Of a stretch of 64,000 bases of DNA, positions 43,091 through 52,787 are shown piece by piece. Source of the DNA: a virus; IMG/VR virus record IMGVR_UViG_3300025769_000104, positions 1-64,000 of that record; one strand, written 5' to 3'. The notes under the pieces are model-generated. The model did not search any database and was not told the origin of the DNA. It saw only the letters and a program-made list of their open reading frames with translations. The position numbers were made by a program, and so were the translations under genes. Every line of letters begins with the position of its first letter. The first letter of the stretch is position 1.

Positions 43091-46000
43091 TTAAGGAAGT
43101 GCTGGTGGGATACCTCCACCACCTCCTCCTGTACCACCATCATAATAGTATTGTCTAATTTGACAATAGAAATTATTAGCTGGGTTATTAGTATTTGTTA
43201 TATATACTCTTGCTTCTCTATCTACTAAATTTCCACCTGCAATCCCTGCATTTGCTACATTAATATAAACTGTATAATCTCCTGTACCCGAGGTAGTAGA
43301 TGGAATAACCCATCCATTACCATCAGTATATTGAATACTTAATGTCCATTCAACATTATTATTTGTACAATCAATTTGAAGGGGAATGGATGTATTTCCT
43401 GTAGCATTGAAACTTGTCATTCCAGGAGAACAAGTTATTAATAAAGTACCTCCAGGTGGTATTACTACAATTGGGGAAATGAGTAAGCCTGCATCTACAG
43501 GGGTTGGGGTTGAAGCTGTTATAAACCTCATACCTAAATCTACTACTGAGGCTGTAAAAGACCCTGTAAATAGTTGTAAAGAAGAAGAAAAAGTTCCTCC
43601 TGCAAGTGAGCTTGCACTTAAAGCCATAATTGTAGCTGCAGGTGCATTAGTAAACCAGGGTGTTTGACTTGCAGTATAAGGTGACCAACCATCATTATCT
43701 TGTTCTACTGATCCTGTATTAAAGTTTCCTAGTACATCTGTGCTAAACCCACTACCTGTTTCTACTCTATAAACTGTACCATCGGCATTAGTTTGAAAGT
43801 AGTTTGATTTACCCCAACCTCTAAAGAAAGATTCTGTTGGAAAATCAGGTGATCTATCTGTTGGAGGAAAATAACCTTGTGGAATAGAGGCACTAATTCC
43901 TATTGTTGGTAATACAGTTGGGTCTTCTCCTGATGCTGTTGCATAATAAGCATAAATACCGCTTGCACTAAATGATAAATCATAAAATGCAGTATCATAT
44001 GAAGTAACAGCATCTGAAGATGGTTCCTGATTAACAATTATTAATGTTGCATTTTCAGTAAATGGGTTATTATCATCTTGTACTGAAACATTTGATATAT
44101 ACCATGTTTGGAATCCTTGGATTAAGTTTCCTTCATAATCTTGAGCACCTGTCAAATAAAGTGTTAGATACGAAGAATCTGTTATAAAGGGTAAAATTGA
44201 AACTCCATTAGTATCAACATTAGATATTTTAATGTATTCAATTTTTGGATTTGGTACTGTGTTATCATACCACAACCAAACATTACCTGCTAATGGTAAA
44301 TTTTCTTCACTTAAGAATGTTTCTTCATCAAATTGTGTTTGATTAAACCATTGTATTCTAAAGAAATAATCTATAATATCGTTTTGCCCAAAAAAAGCAG
44401 AACATACATCTTTAGCCCCTACTTGAATAGCATCTCCAAATTCACCATTATAAAATTCCCTTTGGTCATATCTTCTATATGTTACTGGGGGTAATGAATT
44501 TGAACTACTATGTTGTGTTTGATATGCAGGAGTAATACCTAAACCAGGTACTATTGATTCACTCCAAGCTTGTTGATAATCTGGATATTGTGCGAATAAT
44601 GCAGATGCAGATACAGAAGCAGCTGTTTCTCCACTATATGGTTCTCCTGCTATTTCAAAACATATATTCCATATACTTTCATCTGTAAGATTTTGGGCTC
44701 CAAGAACAGGAACACTACTTAAACTGTTGTCTGTTACTGTTAAGTAAAATTGATACTGATGGGTAAAATCACCATAAGGGGCATTTTGATAAACCTCATC
44801 TCCTGCTCCATAACCACCAAAAAATACAGCTCTATCAATTCTCCAAGTCATATAACTTCCATCTGGGTTTGAAGAATCTTGAGCTGTAATATAATTAATT
44901 TGATTAGCGGATGATGCTGAAACATATGCCATTAAAGCAGCATTGTTTTGTAAATCTCCTCCTACTACATTAATACTCATAGTATTAGTAGAATTTGAAG
45001 CATCTATATTAGTAAGTAACCAAGTTCCAGATTCTGTATTAGGTAATAATACTTCTGTAGATGAAGTATAACTATATTTGTACATACAAATTTCTGTATT
45101 TGATGCGCTTATAGGAGCAGCATAAATACTATTATATGGTTCAAATACTCCTCCAGTTCCGCCGCTAAATACTTCAATTGAAGAACCACTAATAGTAGAA
45201 TATTGTGGGTAAGAACTTGAAGCAAGTGCATCTTGACCTGATCCAGGGGTTAAACCTGCATAAGCAGTTACATTTTTATTAGAATTAGGTACTTGATAAT
45301 CTCTTGCAAAGGATTTAACTGAACCTGAATATATAGGTTCACTATAAGACATTGAAGGGGGAGCTTGTCTATTTCTTTCTAATAGATTCTGTTTTACCAC
45401 TACACCTGAAGATAAACTAGTGCGAGCAGGTGTAAAATCATCAATCATCTTAAATAGTGAGTTATCTAAGAATTTAATTAATCTTATAAAATCATTTACA
45501 TCATAGTTTTTAATATATTTTGTAAAATAAGCATCCCTTAAAGCATCTAATTGCGGGTATGTAACCCCAGATTCACTTATTTGTCTTGGGTCCCCAATAT
45601 AATCACCTAAATTAAAAGCACCAATTTGGGCTATAATATCATCATTAACCTGATCTGTAGGTGAGAATGCTACTTCTAAGTAATTTATACTTGGACTACT
45701 TCCACTTGGAAAAGTTTCTTGTTGAATTGATCTATATGGGGATAAAGTAGAACCTGTTGGTAATACTTCTTGATCAATTTTAATTTTATCAGAAATTCTA
45801 TTCTTAATACCACCTGGTACTTGATTTAAATAGATACTTTCTGTATTTTGTATCCAAGATCCTGTTAAGTAAAATCCACTAGTACCATCTACAAATGAAG
45901 AGGTTAATGCCCAAGATCCTGTTACTTTAGGGTGGATTGAAGTTCTACTTCCTGTGTCTAAAGTTGTACCTAAATCTGCTCTAAATACTAAATCATCAGG

Positions 46001-48460
46001 TGTAGAGTTAATTGTATTACCTTGGGTTGAATATGGGTTAACTACATAATCATAAAATAAACTTTCACTTAAAGGAATATCCCAATATCTTACTTCTTGT
46101 AAGGCGCCCGTTAATGGATGATGATCTATACCATCTATACTTAAAGCACTTGCACTTGGTAAACTTGATGTTGATGTTGTTTTCCAATATTGAGTTGTAG
46201 CCCCTACAAAAGCGGATTGTGAGAATCCTATGTTTTCTCCTATTCTATTAGCTGCGTATAAAGATGCTGTATTATTTACATCATAATCAATAGTAGCCAT
46301 TATTGACCACCAATCACCATTAAAGAAAGGAGCATCTATACTAGCAGTAACTGAAGTATCTACAGTACCATCAGGATATAGTTTTAAAGTACCGTAAGCA
46401 TTACTTTCACTAGGTATAGAACCTGAATATGAACCACTAGTTAATCCTGATCCGGTATATTCTAATGTTATAAAACATCTGTTAGCATCCCCTACCCAAA
46501 CATTATAGTAAGCAGAAGATGTAGGTACACCGGGTGTTTTAAATCTAAATTGTAATGATCTTGGTGCTGTGTTTACATTTTGAAAATCACTATTAATTAT
46601 AAAGGAAGAAGTAATTCTTGATTCAACCCCATCTAAGTGTAAAGCATAATTAAATACATTTTCACTATAGTCCCAATCTCTAAAATTATTTCTATCTTTA
46701 CCCCCAAATTCATTAACTCTTAAAATAGTACTAGGAATACCATAAGAAGTAATTAAGGCTCTAATCCCAGATAATGTACCTTTAGTTTTAAGTAAATAAG
46801 GTAAATTATGGTAAATACGTTTATATAAACGCTTATTAGCATTGTCTAATGGGATTATGTCATCCGACCCAGATATTTGAGTATCTACATATTCAAACCC
46901 AGAAGGTGCGGGGTAACTGCTAGTAATAGCTGGTAAAGGGAATGTACTTCCTGAAGGGGTTAAACCTAAGAAAGCAGCATATAAATCATTAGTATTAAAA
47001 TTATTAGAATATAATTTAACACCAAAGTCTCTAATAGCGTCTGCTACTAAATCTTTAGAAATACCATAATCTAGACGGTTGTCAGCATTAAATCTTGTAG
47101 TAATATTTTTAATATATTGCCAACTATTATCATATTGTTGGGCAACCATATCAACAAATAAAATATACTTTTGATTTGCAGAATCATCTCTTAAATATTC
47201 TGGAATAGAATAATATAAATAGTTTTGGTTATTTATGTCATAATTTGAAGCTGAAAGAGCTTGACCACCATAATAAGCATTATTAGGGTCAGCACTACCT
47301 AACCAATTTAATACTTCACTACTTCCCGTAGAATATAAAGTATATGGAGGTTCAGTATTTGATTTAGGATAAGAATATTCAGATCCACTATTAAAATAAA
47401 GGAAATATTCATATCCATCAAAATTTTGAATTATACTTTGGATACTAGTAGTTAATTCAGCTTTACTCGCACTGTAAGTGGCACTATCTGTTGGTAAATC
47501 AACAATGGCATTACTTGAGGATTCAATTAATCCTGCTTTATAATAAAAATTTTCTAATCTTGTTAATGCAGAAGAAAAATATATAAAATTATTATAATCT
47601 GTATAATCAACACTTATATTAATTTCTTTTCTACTTAATATATTTTTTAATTGTTGATAAGAACTTGTTATATTACTTTGTAATAAGGTATCAAAGTTAA
47701 ATTCTTGTCCTGATTCCCCGGTTTGTTGGGTGACTTTAATACTATAGTTAGGTCCTTGGATATATTGAAAATCATCAGGTTGAAAAACTATAGGTGGAAA
47801 AGTAATTTCGTATGCTTGTGATGTAGAAAGTTCTTCAACTACCCATAAAGTATCTTTTAAATCAAAGTTTGGGGGTAATGCTTCGTATAATTTAACTAGT
47901 ACAGAAGGTTGTTTTTCAGTTTTAACATCTAACTGAATGTTATTGGCTATAACTTGTTGGTCTCCCCCAAAGTTGAGGAGGAAATCTACAAAATAAGGTT
48001 GTGTTTCTCTATATTCAATAAATTCATTACTTGAAGTAATAATAGTTTCAAAAGGGATTGCAGTACTTTTTAATCTAAGTTCTGTTCTATCACTACTAAT
48101 TTCACTAATATAATAGTTTACAGTAATATCAGAACCTAATCTTTTTCTGTAAAAATTATAAGTGGAATAAAAAGTACCTTGATCATACCCTAAATCTTCT
48201 AAGTCATGAACCGGATCAATAAGTACATCACCATTTATTACTTTATAATTAAGTTGATTATATACTTTATTATCACTTAAATTAGGAAAAATTAAATTTT
48301 TATTCCCATCATAAGCATAATATTCAATATAATCTATAGATGAAGAAAAAGCAGTATCATACCTACTAGAAGATATTAAAAAATTATCTTGCTCTGTATA
48401 TTGTTGATACTCAAATGTTGTTGGATCAACCTGGTTTATTATGATATTATTTTCTTCCAT
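43091..48460 (-). CDS. Giant tail/baseplate protein with LamG-like domain, 1789 aa
   Basis: Residues about 555-600 carry YKRIYHNLPYLLKTKGTLSG and YGIPSTILRVNEFGG, a motif I associate with large baseplate-peripheral proteins of marine phages. About 603-810 is a LamG/concanavalin-like beta-sandwich (YALHLDGVESRITSSF through DLVFRADL), a common glycan-binding fold. The C-terminus has Ig-like segments and a Gly/Pro-rich tail. It may be the gp7-type wedge protein or a fibre hub. A glycan-binding role for the LamG part is family-based inference. Confidence 0.65.
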   Translation of the reverse strand: MEENNIIINQVDPTTFEYQQYTEQDNFLISSSRYDTAFSSSIDYIEYYAYDGNKNLIFPNLSDNKVYNQLNYKVINGDVLIDPVHDLEDLGYDQGTFYSTYNFYRKRLGSDITVNYYISEISSDRTELRLKSTAIPFETIITSSNEFIEYRETQPYFVDFLLNFGGDQQVIANNIQLDVKTEKQPSVLVKLYEALPPNFDLKDTLWVVEELSTSQAYEITFPPIVFQPDDFQYIQGPNYSIKVTQQTGESGQEFNFDTLLQSNITSSYQQLKNILSRKEINISVDYTDYNNFIYFSSALTRLENFYYKAGLIESSSNAIVDLPTDSATYSASKAELTTSIQSIIQNFDGYEYFLYFNSGSEYSYPKSNTEPPYTLYSTGSSEVLNWLGSADPNNAYYGGQALSASNYDINNQNYLYYSIPEYLRDDSANQKYILFVDMVAQQYDNSWQYIKNITTRFNADNRLDYGISKDLVADAIRDFGVKLYSNNFNTNDLYAAFLGLTPSGSTFPLPAITSSYPAPSGFEYVDTQISGSDDIIPLDNANKRLYKRIYHNLPYLLKTKGTLSGIRALITSYGIPSTILRVNEFGGKDRNNFRDWDYSENVFNYALHLDGVESRITSSFIINSDFQNVNTAPRSLQFRFKTPGVPTSSAYYNVWVGDANRCFITLEYTGSGLTSGSYSGSIPSESNAYGTLKLYPDGTVDTSVTASIDAPFFNGDWWSIMATIDYDVNNTASLYAANRIGENIGFSQSAFVGATTQYWKTTSTSSLPSASALSIDGIDHHPLTGALQEVRYWDIPLSESLFYDYVVNPYSTQGNTINSTPDDLVFRADLGTTLDTGSRTSIHPKVTGSWALTSSFVDGTSGFYLTGSWIQNTESIYLNQVPGGIKNRISDKIKIDQEVLPTGSTLSPYRSIQQETFPSGSSPSINYLEVAFSPTDQVNDDIIAQIGAFNLGDYIGDPRQISESGVTYPQLDALRDAYFTKYIKNYDVNDFIRLIKFLDNSLFKMIDDFTPARTSLSSGVVVKQNLLERNRQAPPSMSYSEPIYSGSVKSFARDYQVPNSNKNVTAYAGLTPGSGQDALASSSYPQYSTISGSSIEVFSGGTGGVFEPYNSIYAAPISASNTEICMYKYSYTSSTEVLLPNTESGTWLLTNIDASNSTNTMSINVVGGDLQNNAALMAYVSASSANQINYITAQDSSNPDGSYMTWRIDRAVFFGGYGAGDEVYQNAPYGDFTHQYQFYLTVTDNSLSSVPVLGAQNLTDESIWNICFEIAGEPYSGETAASVSASALFAQYPDYQQAWSESIVPGLGITPAYQTQHSSSNSLPPVTYRRYDQREFYNGEFGDAIQVGAKDVCSAFFGQNDIIDYFFRIQWFNQTQFDEETFLSEENLPLAGNVWLWYDNTVPNPKIEYIKISNVDTNGVSILPFITDSSYLTLYLTGAQDYEGNLIQGFQTWYISNVSVQDDNNPFTENATLIIVNQEPSSDAVTSYDTAFYDLSFSASGIYAYYATASGEDPTVLPTIGISASIPQGYFPPTDRSPDFPTESFFRGWGKSNYFQTNADGTVYRVETGSGFSTDVLGNFNTGSVEQDNDGWSPYTASQTPWFTNAPAATIMALSASSLAGGTFSSSLQLFTGSFTASVVDLGMRFITASTPTPVDAGLLISPIVVIPPGGTLLITCSPGMTSFNATGNTSIPLQIDCTNNNVEWTLSIQYTDGNGWVIPSTTSGTGDYTVYINVANAGIAGGNLVDREARVYITNTNNPANNFYCQIRQYYYDGGTGGGGGGIPPALP

Positions 48461-48462
48461 AA

Positions 48463-48984
48463 TTAATTTCCTCCAGCATTACTAGTTGAATTAGGATTTG
48501 AAGGAGAGTTTGTTACTAAAGTTTGTGCTGTAGTACCTTGGTTTGAATTTAGGCCTCCTATATTATTCAATATATCTGCAAATTGTCCAGAATCTTCAAA
48601 TGCGGTTTGATCAAATGAATCTAAATCTATATTTAATTTTTGTCCTGAAGCTAATTCAGCTTGGGCAATTTGAGATTCTAGTAATTCTCTTCTTAATTGG
48701 GTAATTTCTAATCTTAAAGCCTCTATTTCTTCTTGATTAGCTTGATAATCTATGTATTCAGCACTAGTTTGTATTAAGTACTGATGGGAATTAGAATTGC
48801 CATAAGCAGGAATTTCATAAAATAATTGATTATATAAATTAAAGAAATCAGTCACTGTAGGTGAAAGTTCTATTTGAGTATTAATAGAAGTAACTCCTAA
48901 TTCATTAAATCTTGTATTAATGATTGTTGGATAAACAGTTTTATTATACCCCTTTTTCTTTAAATCTATTTTTCTTTCTTCCAT
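48463..48984 (-). CDS. Coiled-coil structural protein, 173 aa
   Basis: Residues about 75-115 (EEIEALRLEITQLRRELLES) give clear heptads for a coiled coil; the tail is Asn/Ser/Thr-rich. It lies between the DNRLRE-like protein and the 1789-residue protein and is separated from the latter by two bases. It probably oligomerises with a neighbouring tail protein. Confidence 0.6.
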   Translation of the reverse strand: MEERKIDLKKKGYNKTVYPTIINTRFNELGVTSINTQIELSPTVTDFFNLYNQLFYEIPAYGNSNSHQYLIQTSAEYIDYQANQEEIEALRLEITQLRRELLESQIAQAELASGQKLNIDLDSFDQTAFEDSGQFADILNNIGGLNSNQGTTAQTLVTNSPSNPNSTSNAGGN

Positions 48985-48992
48985 AGCTTACT

Positions 48993-50162
48993 TTACCCAT
49001 TAACTACTTTAAAGTAATAATTTTCATCTAATACTATAGTTTGACCTTGGATTTCAGTTTGTACTAAGATATTATAGTATCTTTCAGGTTCCAAGCCATT
49101 CATGTAAACTGTAAAGAAACTTCCTGTTTCATCACAGCTAATTTGTGTAAATTCTGTGTCAAAGTCTATTACATATTCATTTGTATCTAAATCTTTTATA
49201 GCATAATAAGATGATGAGGGTAAAGCATAATTAGTTGTGTATAATGAAGCAGTTTGAAATGTACGAACAGGAAATTCTGGTCTTACATTTAATCTAAACT
49301 TATTTATACTTTCACTATAGAATACCCCTTCATTATTATCTAGTGCTACAAATAAATCAGGTGTATCGATTACATTTAAACTTCCAGTTTCATAAGAATA
49401 ATCTCTCCACTTTATTTCTAGTTGTGGGGGGTATATTGTGTTTGTATCTACAGAATAATAACTTAATTGAGGTGAAATTGCACTTTCAGTTACAAATTCT
49501 TTAGAATCTTCCCACTTTAATAAAAACCCATTATTAGAAATTTCAATTTGTCCAGCATTTATATCTTTAGATGAAGAATACCAAACTTTAAGTATATCTG
49601 TTACATTAACATCTAAATCTTTTTCACTTCTTAAGTTGAAAGATTGAGTTACTTTTAATGACCCAATATCAGTGTATCCCCCTGATCCAGTATACCAAAC
49701 ACCACCACCTGCATTATTACTTCCTGAAAATGATCCAGTTGTTAAGGGTACAAATCCAGCTGCAGGCCAAGGACTTGATCCAGAATAAGCTGAAAATCTC
49801 CAACTTACACCATTTTCACCTGCTACATTGTCTAAATACTGGCCTGATCCATTATTCCATGAACCTGATAAAGGGTAGATTTCTATATTAGAATTTACAA
49901 TTACATTTGATGCTTTAGCAACAAATGCTTTTAAACTTCCTGACCATTCATTCCAAGATCCTGTTACTTTAGCAATTGAATCTATTGCGTTTTCAATTTC
50001 ACTTTGATCAAATTGTATAATAGATCTAGCTACTCTAGCTACAGGATTAGATTGTGTTACATAATTGGCTATATCTAAAATAGGGTCTAACCCTGTGTTC
50101 ATAGCTGGATAAGCACTATAGATTGAAGCATCTTGGGAAGGAAATAATTTGTATACTGCCAT
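48993..50162 (-). CDS. DNRLRE-like adhesin/structural protein, 389 aa
   Basis: The start MAVYKLFPSQDASIYSAYPA, followed by NTGLDPILDI and ARSIIQFD, matches the opening of DNRLRE-type beta-sandwich domains (DASI-Y, NTG, L-I-x-F-D). These are found in secreted and surface proteins, often near carbohydrate-binding regions. The C-terminal part resembles a second Ig-like domain. It sits directly downstream of the gp6-like wedge gene, so it may be a wedge-associated or adhesion protein. Confidence 0.6.
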   Translation of the reverse strand: MAVYKLFPSQDASIYSAYPAMNTGLDPILDIANYVTQSNPVARVARSIIQFDQSEIENAIDSIAKVTGSWNEWSGSLKAFVAKASNVIVNSNIEIYPLSGSWNNGSGQYLDNVAGENGVSWRFSAYSGSSPWPAAGFVPLTTGSFSGSNNAGGGVWYTGSGGYTDIGSLKVTQSFNLRSEKDLDVNVTDILKVWYSSSKDINAGQIEISNNGFLLKWEDSKEFVTESAISPQLSYYSVDTNTIYPPQLEIKWRDYSYETGSLNVIDTPDLFVALDNNEGVFYSESINKFRLNVRPEFPVRTFQTASLYTTNYALPSSSYYAIKDLDTNEYVIDFDTEFTQISCDETGSFFTVYMNGLEPERYYNILVQTEIQGQTIVLDENYYFKVVNG

Positions 50163-50164
50163 AA

Positions 50165-52006
50165 TTATAAGTTTACTACTCTACCTTTAATATCAACATT
50201 AGGATATTTTAATTCAAAAATACTTGGATCTAATGATGGATAGATAGTTCCATTTTGATTAGCTCCATTCATATCATAAGCCCATTGTGAATAACCTGAT
50301 GTTGTTCCTGCTATATTTGATATTAGTACTTTTTTTACTGTTTGTACACCATCTAAGGCATCTAATAATACATACAAATCAGGTACAATAATAGGTTGAG
50401 CTATTTGCCATTTATCTATATCAAAATAATTTTGAAGTGCTATTATACACCTTTCAATAACTTCATTATTATTATAATTAGGATAAGTAATAATTTCAAA
50501 ATTAACTCTAAAATTAATTACATATGCATCTTTAATACTAATAGTATCACCAATCATTCTATATTGTTCTAAATATCTTTTAAGATTATTTTTTATAGTA
50601 TCAGAAGCAGTTGTTAATTTATTATTTGAATTTTCAGTTAATACATAAAGATCTAAAGTTGTATTAGATGAAGTAGCATCTGGTTTTTGGGTAAATGCTT
50701 TAGAGATTTTACCATATTTAGAGGGCATACTTAAAGCTCTTACCAAATAATCATCTGCTGTTACGTTTCTTAATTGTGTAGAGAAGTTTGAAATTGAATT
50801 TTGTCTAATTTCTTCTATAGTGTCTCCATCTTTACCCCCGCTTGCAGCTCGTGCGTTATTCGCAGCTAAAGAATCAAACACATACTGTGCTGTGGTACTA
50901 TTTAGTCCTCCTTTTAAAAACTTTATATTTGAAGTATTAACATTAGTAATAGTATTAGATAAAACATTAGATTGAACCCCTCCTCCTGTATAATATCTTA
51001 CTGTTAAAGTAGTATTTGTAGGTGAAACTCCATAAGTATTTGTAAATATAAAATTGGTAGGTGAATAAGCTGCTGTTAATTTATTTTGTTCAAAAGGTAA
51101 ACCTAACCCTACATTAGCTGGATTTGGGATAATATTTTCAGTAGTATCATTTGGGTTTCCAGATCCAAATTGTAATTGAAGTTTAGTAGAAGATAAAAAT
51201 CTTGTTGAAAATCTATTTTGTACTAATTTGGTTTGTAATAAATAAGGTGCATCTGTGTTTTGAGAAGTTTGAGGACTATTAATATTAGTATTTTTTATAC
51301 TATCATATACTAATTCTTGTCCTAAATAGTCTACTTCATACCATTTATTTCCATCTGAATCTGTTACATCTAAAATGCCTGCTATATTAGTATCATTAAT
51401 TTCTAAAGTTAAAAATTCTTGAGGTGCACCTACTGAAAAAGTAACTGTGTTTATAGTCCCAGAAAATGAATTTCTAGTTTTCTTTAAAAGGAAATAGGTG
51501 GGGGCACCTGCTGATAACTGTGCTACAGATACTTCTGTAGGATCTAGTGAATTAGATACTGTAAAATCAATTGGTTCTTGAGTAGTGAAATTAACTATAT
51601 TTCCTGCGGCTGTTGATACTTGAGTATTAGAAGGACAATATAGGGCATAATCATAATCTGGGACATAAACACTAGCAGATAAGGTAGCAGGAACTTGTTG
51701 ATAAAAATCTAAAGTAGCTTCGGCTAATCCTGTAACTTTAGGTTTATATCCGTACATATAAGCCATATCATACAAGTTATCTGTTTGTCTGGCATATTGT
51801 AAAAAGTTTTCTTGGATTTGATTATCCATATAAAAGGATAAAACATCCCCAACATAGGCGGCCTGCTCCATAAACATCATACCTACAGAAGTGTTAGCAA
51901 AATCTGTATAGGTAGATGGGAAATAAGTTTGGGAATAATTAATAAGTTGATTTCTAAACTCATTAAAATCCTTATTTATGTAATTTATATTTCTTCTTAC
52001 AGCCAT
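50165..52006 (-). CDS. Baseplate wedge protein, gp6/baseplate-J-like
   Basis: The N-terminal third has INKDFNEFRNQLINYSQTYF, FANTSVGMMFMEQAAYVGDV and LSFYMDNQIQENFLQYA, the hallmark of T4 gp6 and baseplate J proteins. A C-terminal part with TADDYLVRALSMPSKYGKI and RYLEQYRMIGDTISI also fits. At 613 residues it is close to T4 gp6 (660). It would form the iris ring of the baseplate. It overlaps the gp25-like gene by one base, reproducing the conserved gp25-gp6 pairing. Confidence 0.88.
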   Translation of the reverse strand: MAVRRNINYINKDFNEFRNQLINYSQTYFPSTYTDFANTSVGMMFMEQAAYVGDVLSFYMDNQIQENFLQYARQTDNLYDMAYMYGYKPKVTGLAEATLDFYQQVPATLSASVYVPDYDYALYCPSNTQVSTAAGNIVNFTTQEPIDFTVSNSLDPTEVSVAQLSAGAPTYFLLKKTRNSFSGTINTVTFSVGAPQEFLTLEINDTNIAGILDVTDSDGNKWYEVDYLGQELVYDSIKNTNINSPQTSQNTDAPYLLQTKLVQNRFSTRFLSSTKLQLQFGSGNPNDTTENIIPNPANVGLGLPFEQNKLTAAYSPTNFIFTNTYGVSPTNTTLTVRYYTGGGVQSNVLSNTITNVNTSNIKFLKGGLNSTTAQYVFDSLAANNARAASGGKDGDTIEEIRQNSISNFSTQLRNVTADDYLVRALSMPSKYGKISKAFTQKPDATSSNTTLDLYVLTENSNNKLTTASDTIKNNLKRYLEQYRMIGDTISIKDAYVINFRVNFEIITYPNYNNNEVIERCIIALQNYFDIDKWQIAQPIIVPDLYVLLDALDGVQTVKKVLISNIAGTTSGYSQWAYDMNGANQNGTIYPSLDPSIFELKYPNVDIKGRVVNL

Positions 52007-52413
52007 TAGCTAAAGTTTAAGTTTATTTCATCTTCAATATTAGTATCTTCTATATAATAATATATAGATACTGTAATGGTATTATTATCTGGATCTCTAA
52101 GTACATCTAAATTTTGAAGATTTACAGATGGGAATTCTCTTTTAATTTTAGTTTGAATATCTTCTTGTAAAAATTCAATTGTATTATTAGAGATTTGTTC
52201 AAAGATAAATCTTCTTAATCCACCCCCAAAAGTAGGGTTACCTGGTCTTTCTCCAGGATTGGTTAAGAAATAATTAATTAGATTATATTTAATAGCTTCT
52301 TTAGTTGTATAATTTGAAGTAAAAACACCTCCTTCAGACATAGGTAAGTTTACACCTATACCTACTCTAGGTCTTAAATCATTAGGAAATTGTATTTGAG
52401 CTCCAAATGCCAT
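52006..52413 (-). CDS. Baseplate wedge protein, gp25-like
   Basis: The 135-residue product has YTTKEAIKYNLINYFLTNPGERPGNP-type sequence (residues about 35-60) and FGGGLRRFIFEQ, the gp25/W lysozyme-like signature. T4 gp25 is 132 aa. It binds the gp6 dimer and the sheath in the wedge. The adjoining gp6-like gene confirms the assignment. Confidence 0.9.
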   Translation of the reverse strand: MAFGAQIQFPNDLRPRVGIGVNLPMSEGGVFTSNYTTKEAIKYNLINYFLTNPGERPGNPTFGGGLRRFIFEQISNNTIEFLQEDIQTKIKREFPSVNLQNLDVLRDPDNNTITVSIYYYIEDTNIEDEINLNFS

Positions 52414-52415
52414 AA

Positions 52416-52757
52416 TTATTTAACTTGCATTAATCCCATAATTTGATCCATTGATACTTCTCCATCAGGTAATTTACCGTTAGGGGATGTAGTATCTGTA
52501 GTTGTAACCTGTAAAGGTATATTTGATGAATTAGCTTTTAAAGTACCATCTGCTCCTGGCATCATACCTCCTAGTACATTCATCATATTTTCTCTTAACT
52601 GAGCTTTATCAGCTTTAGGTAAGGGTTTTTGTACAACTGTTTCTTGTATGTTAGCTTTTGGTACACGTACCGCTTCAAGTAAAATATCTTTCATTTCTTC
52701 TTGAATTGCTTCTTTTACTGCTTCTTTTACTATTAATTTTAATTGACTTAATTTCAT
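52416..52757 (-). CDS. Hypothetical protein with targeting-like N-terminus, 113 aa
   Basis: Begins with a long amphipathic helix (MKLSQLKLIVKEAVKEAIQE) and a second Glu-rich helix, as in T4-type internal head proteins. The C-terminal half is low-complexity with Asn/Thr/Pro. It has an ATATTTATAA element 17 bases upstream and heads the gp25-gp6 transcript. I do not recognise it. Confidence 0.55.
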   Translation of the reverse strand: MKLSQLKLIVKEAVKEAIQEEMKDILLEAVRVPKANIQETVVQKPLPKADKAQLRENMMNVLGGMMPGADGTLKANSSNIPLQVTTTDTTSPNGKLPDGEVSMDQIMGLMQVK

Positions 52758-52773
52758 AGATAATTATATTTTG

Positions 52774-52783
52774 TTATAAATAT
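52774..52783 (-). promoter_or_regulatory. ATATTTATAA element upstream of the 113-aa gene and wedge genes
   Basis: Minus-strand copy 17 bases before the ATG at 52757; could start the transcript for the 113-residue protein, gp25 and gp6 analogues. Confidence 0.5.
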
Positions 52784-52787
52784 TAGG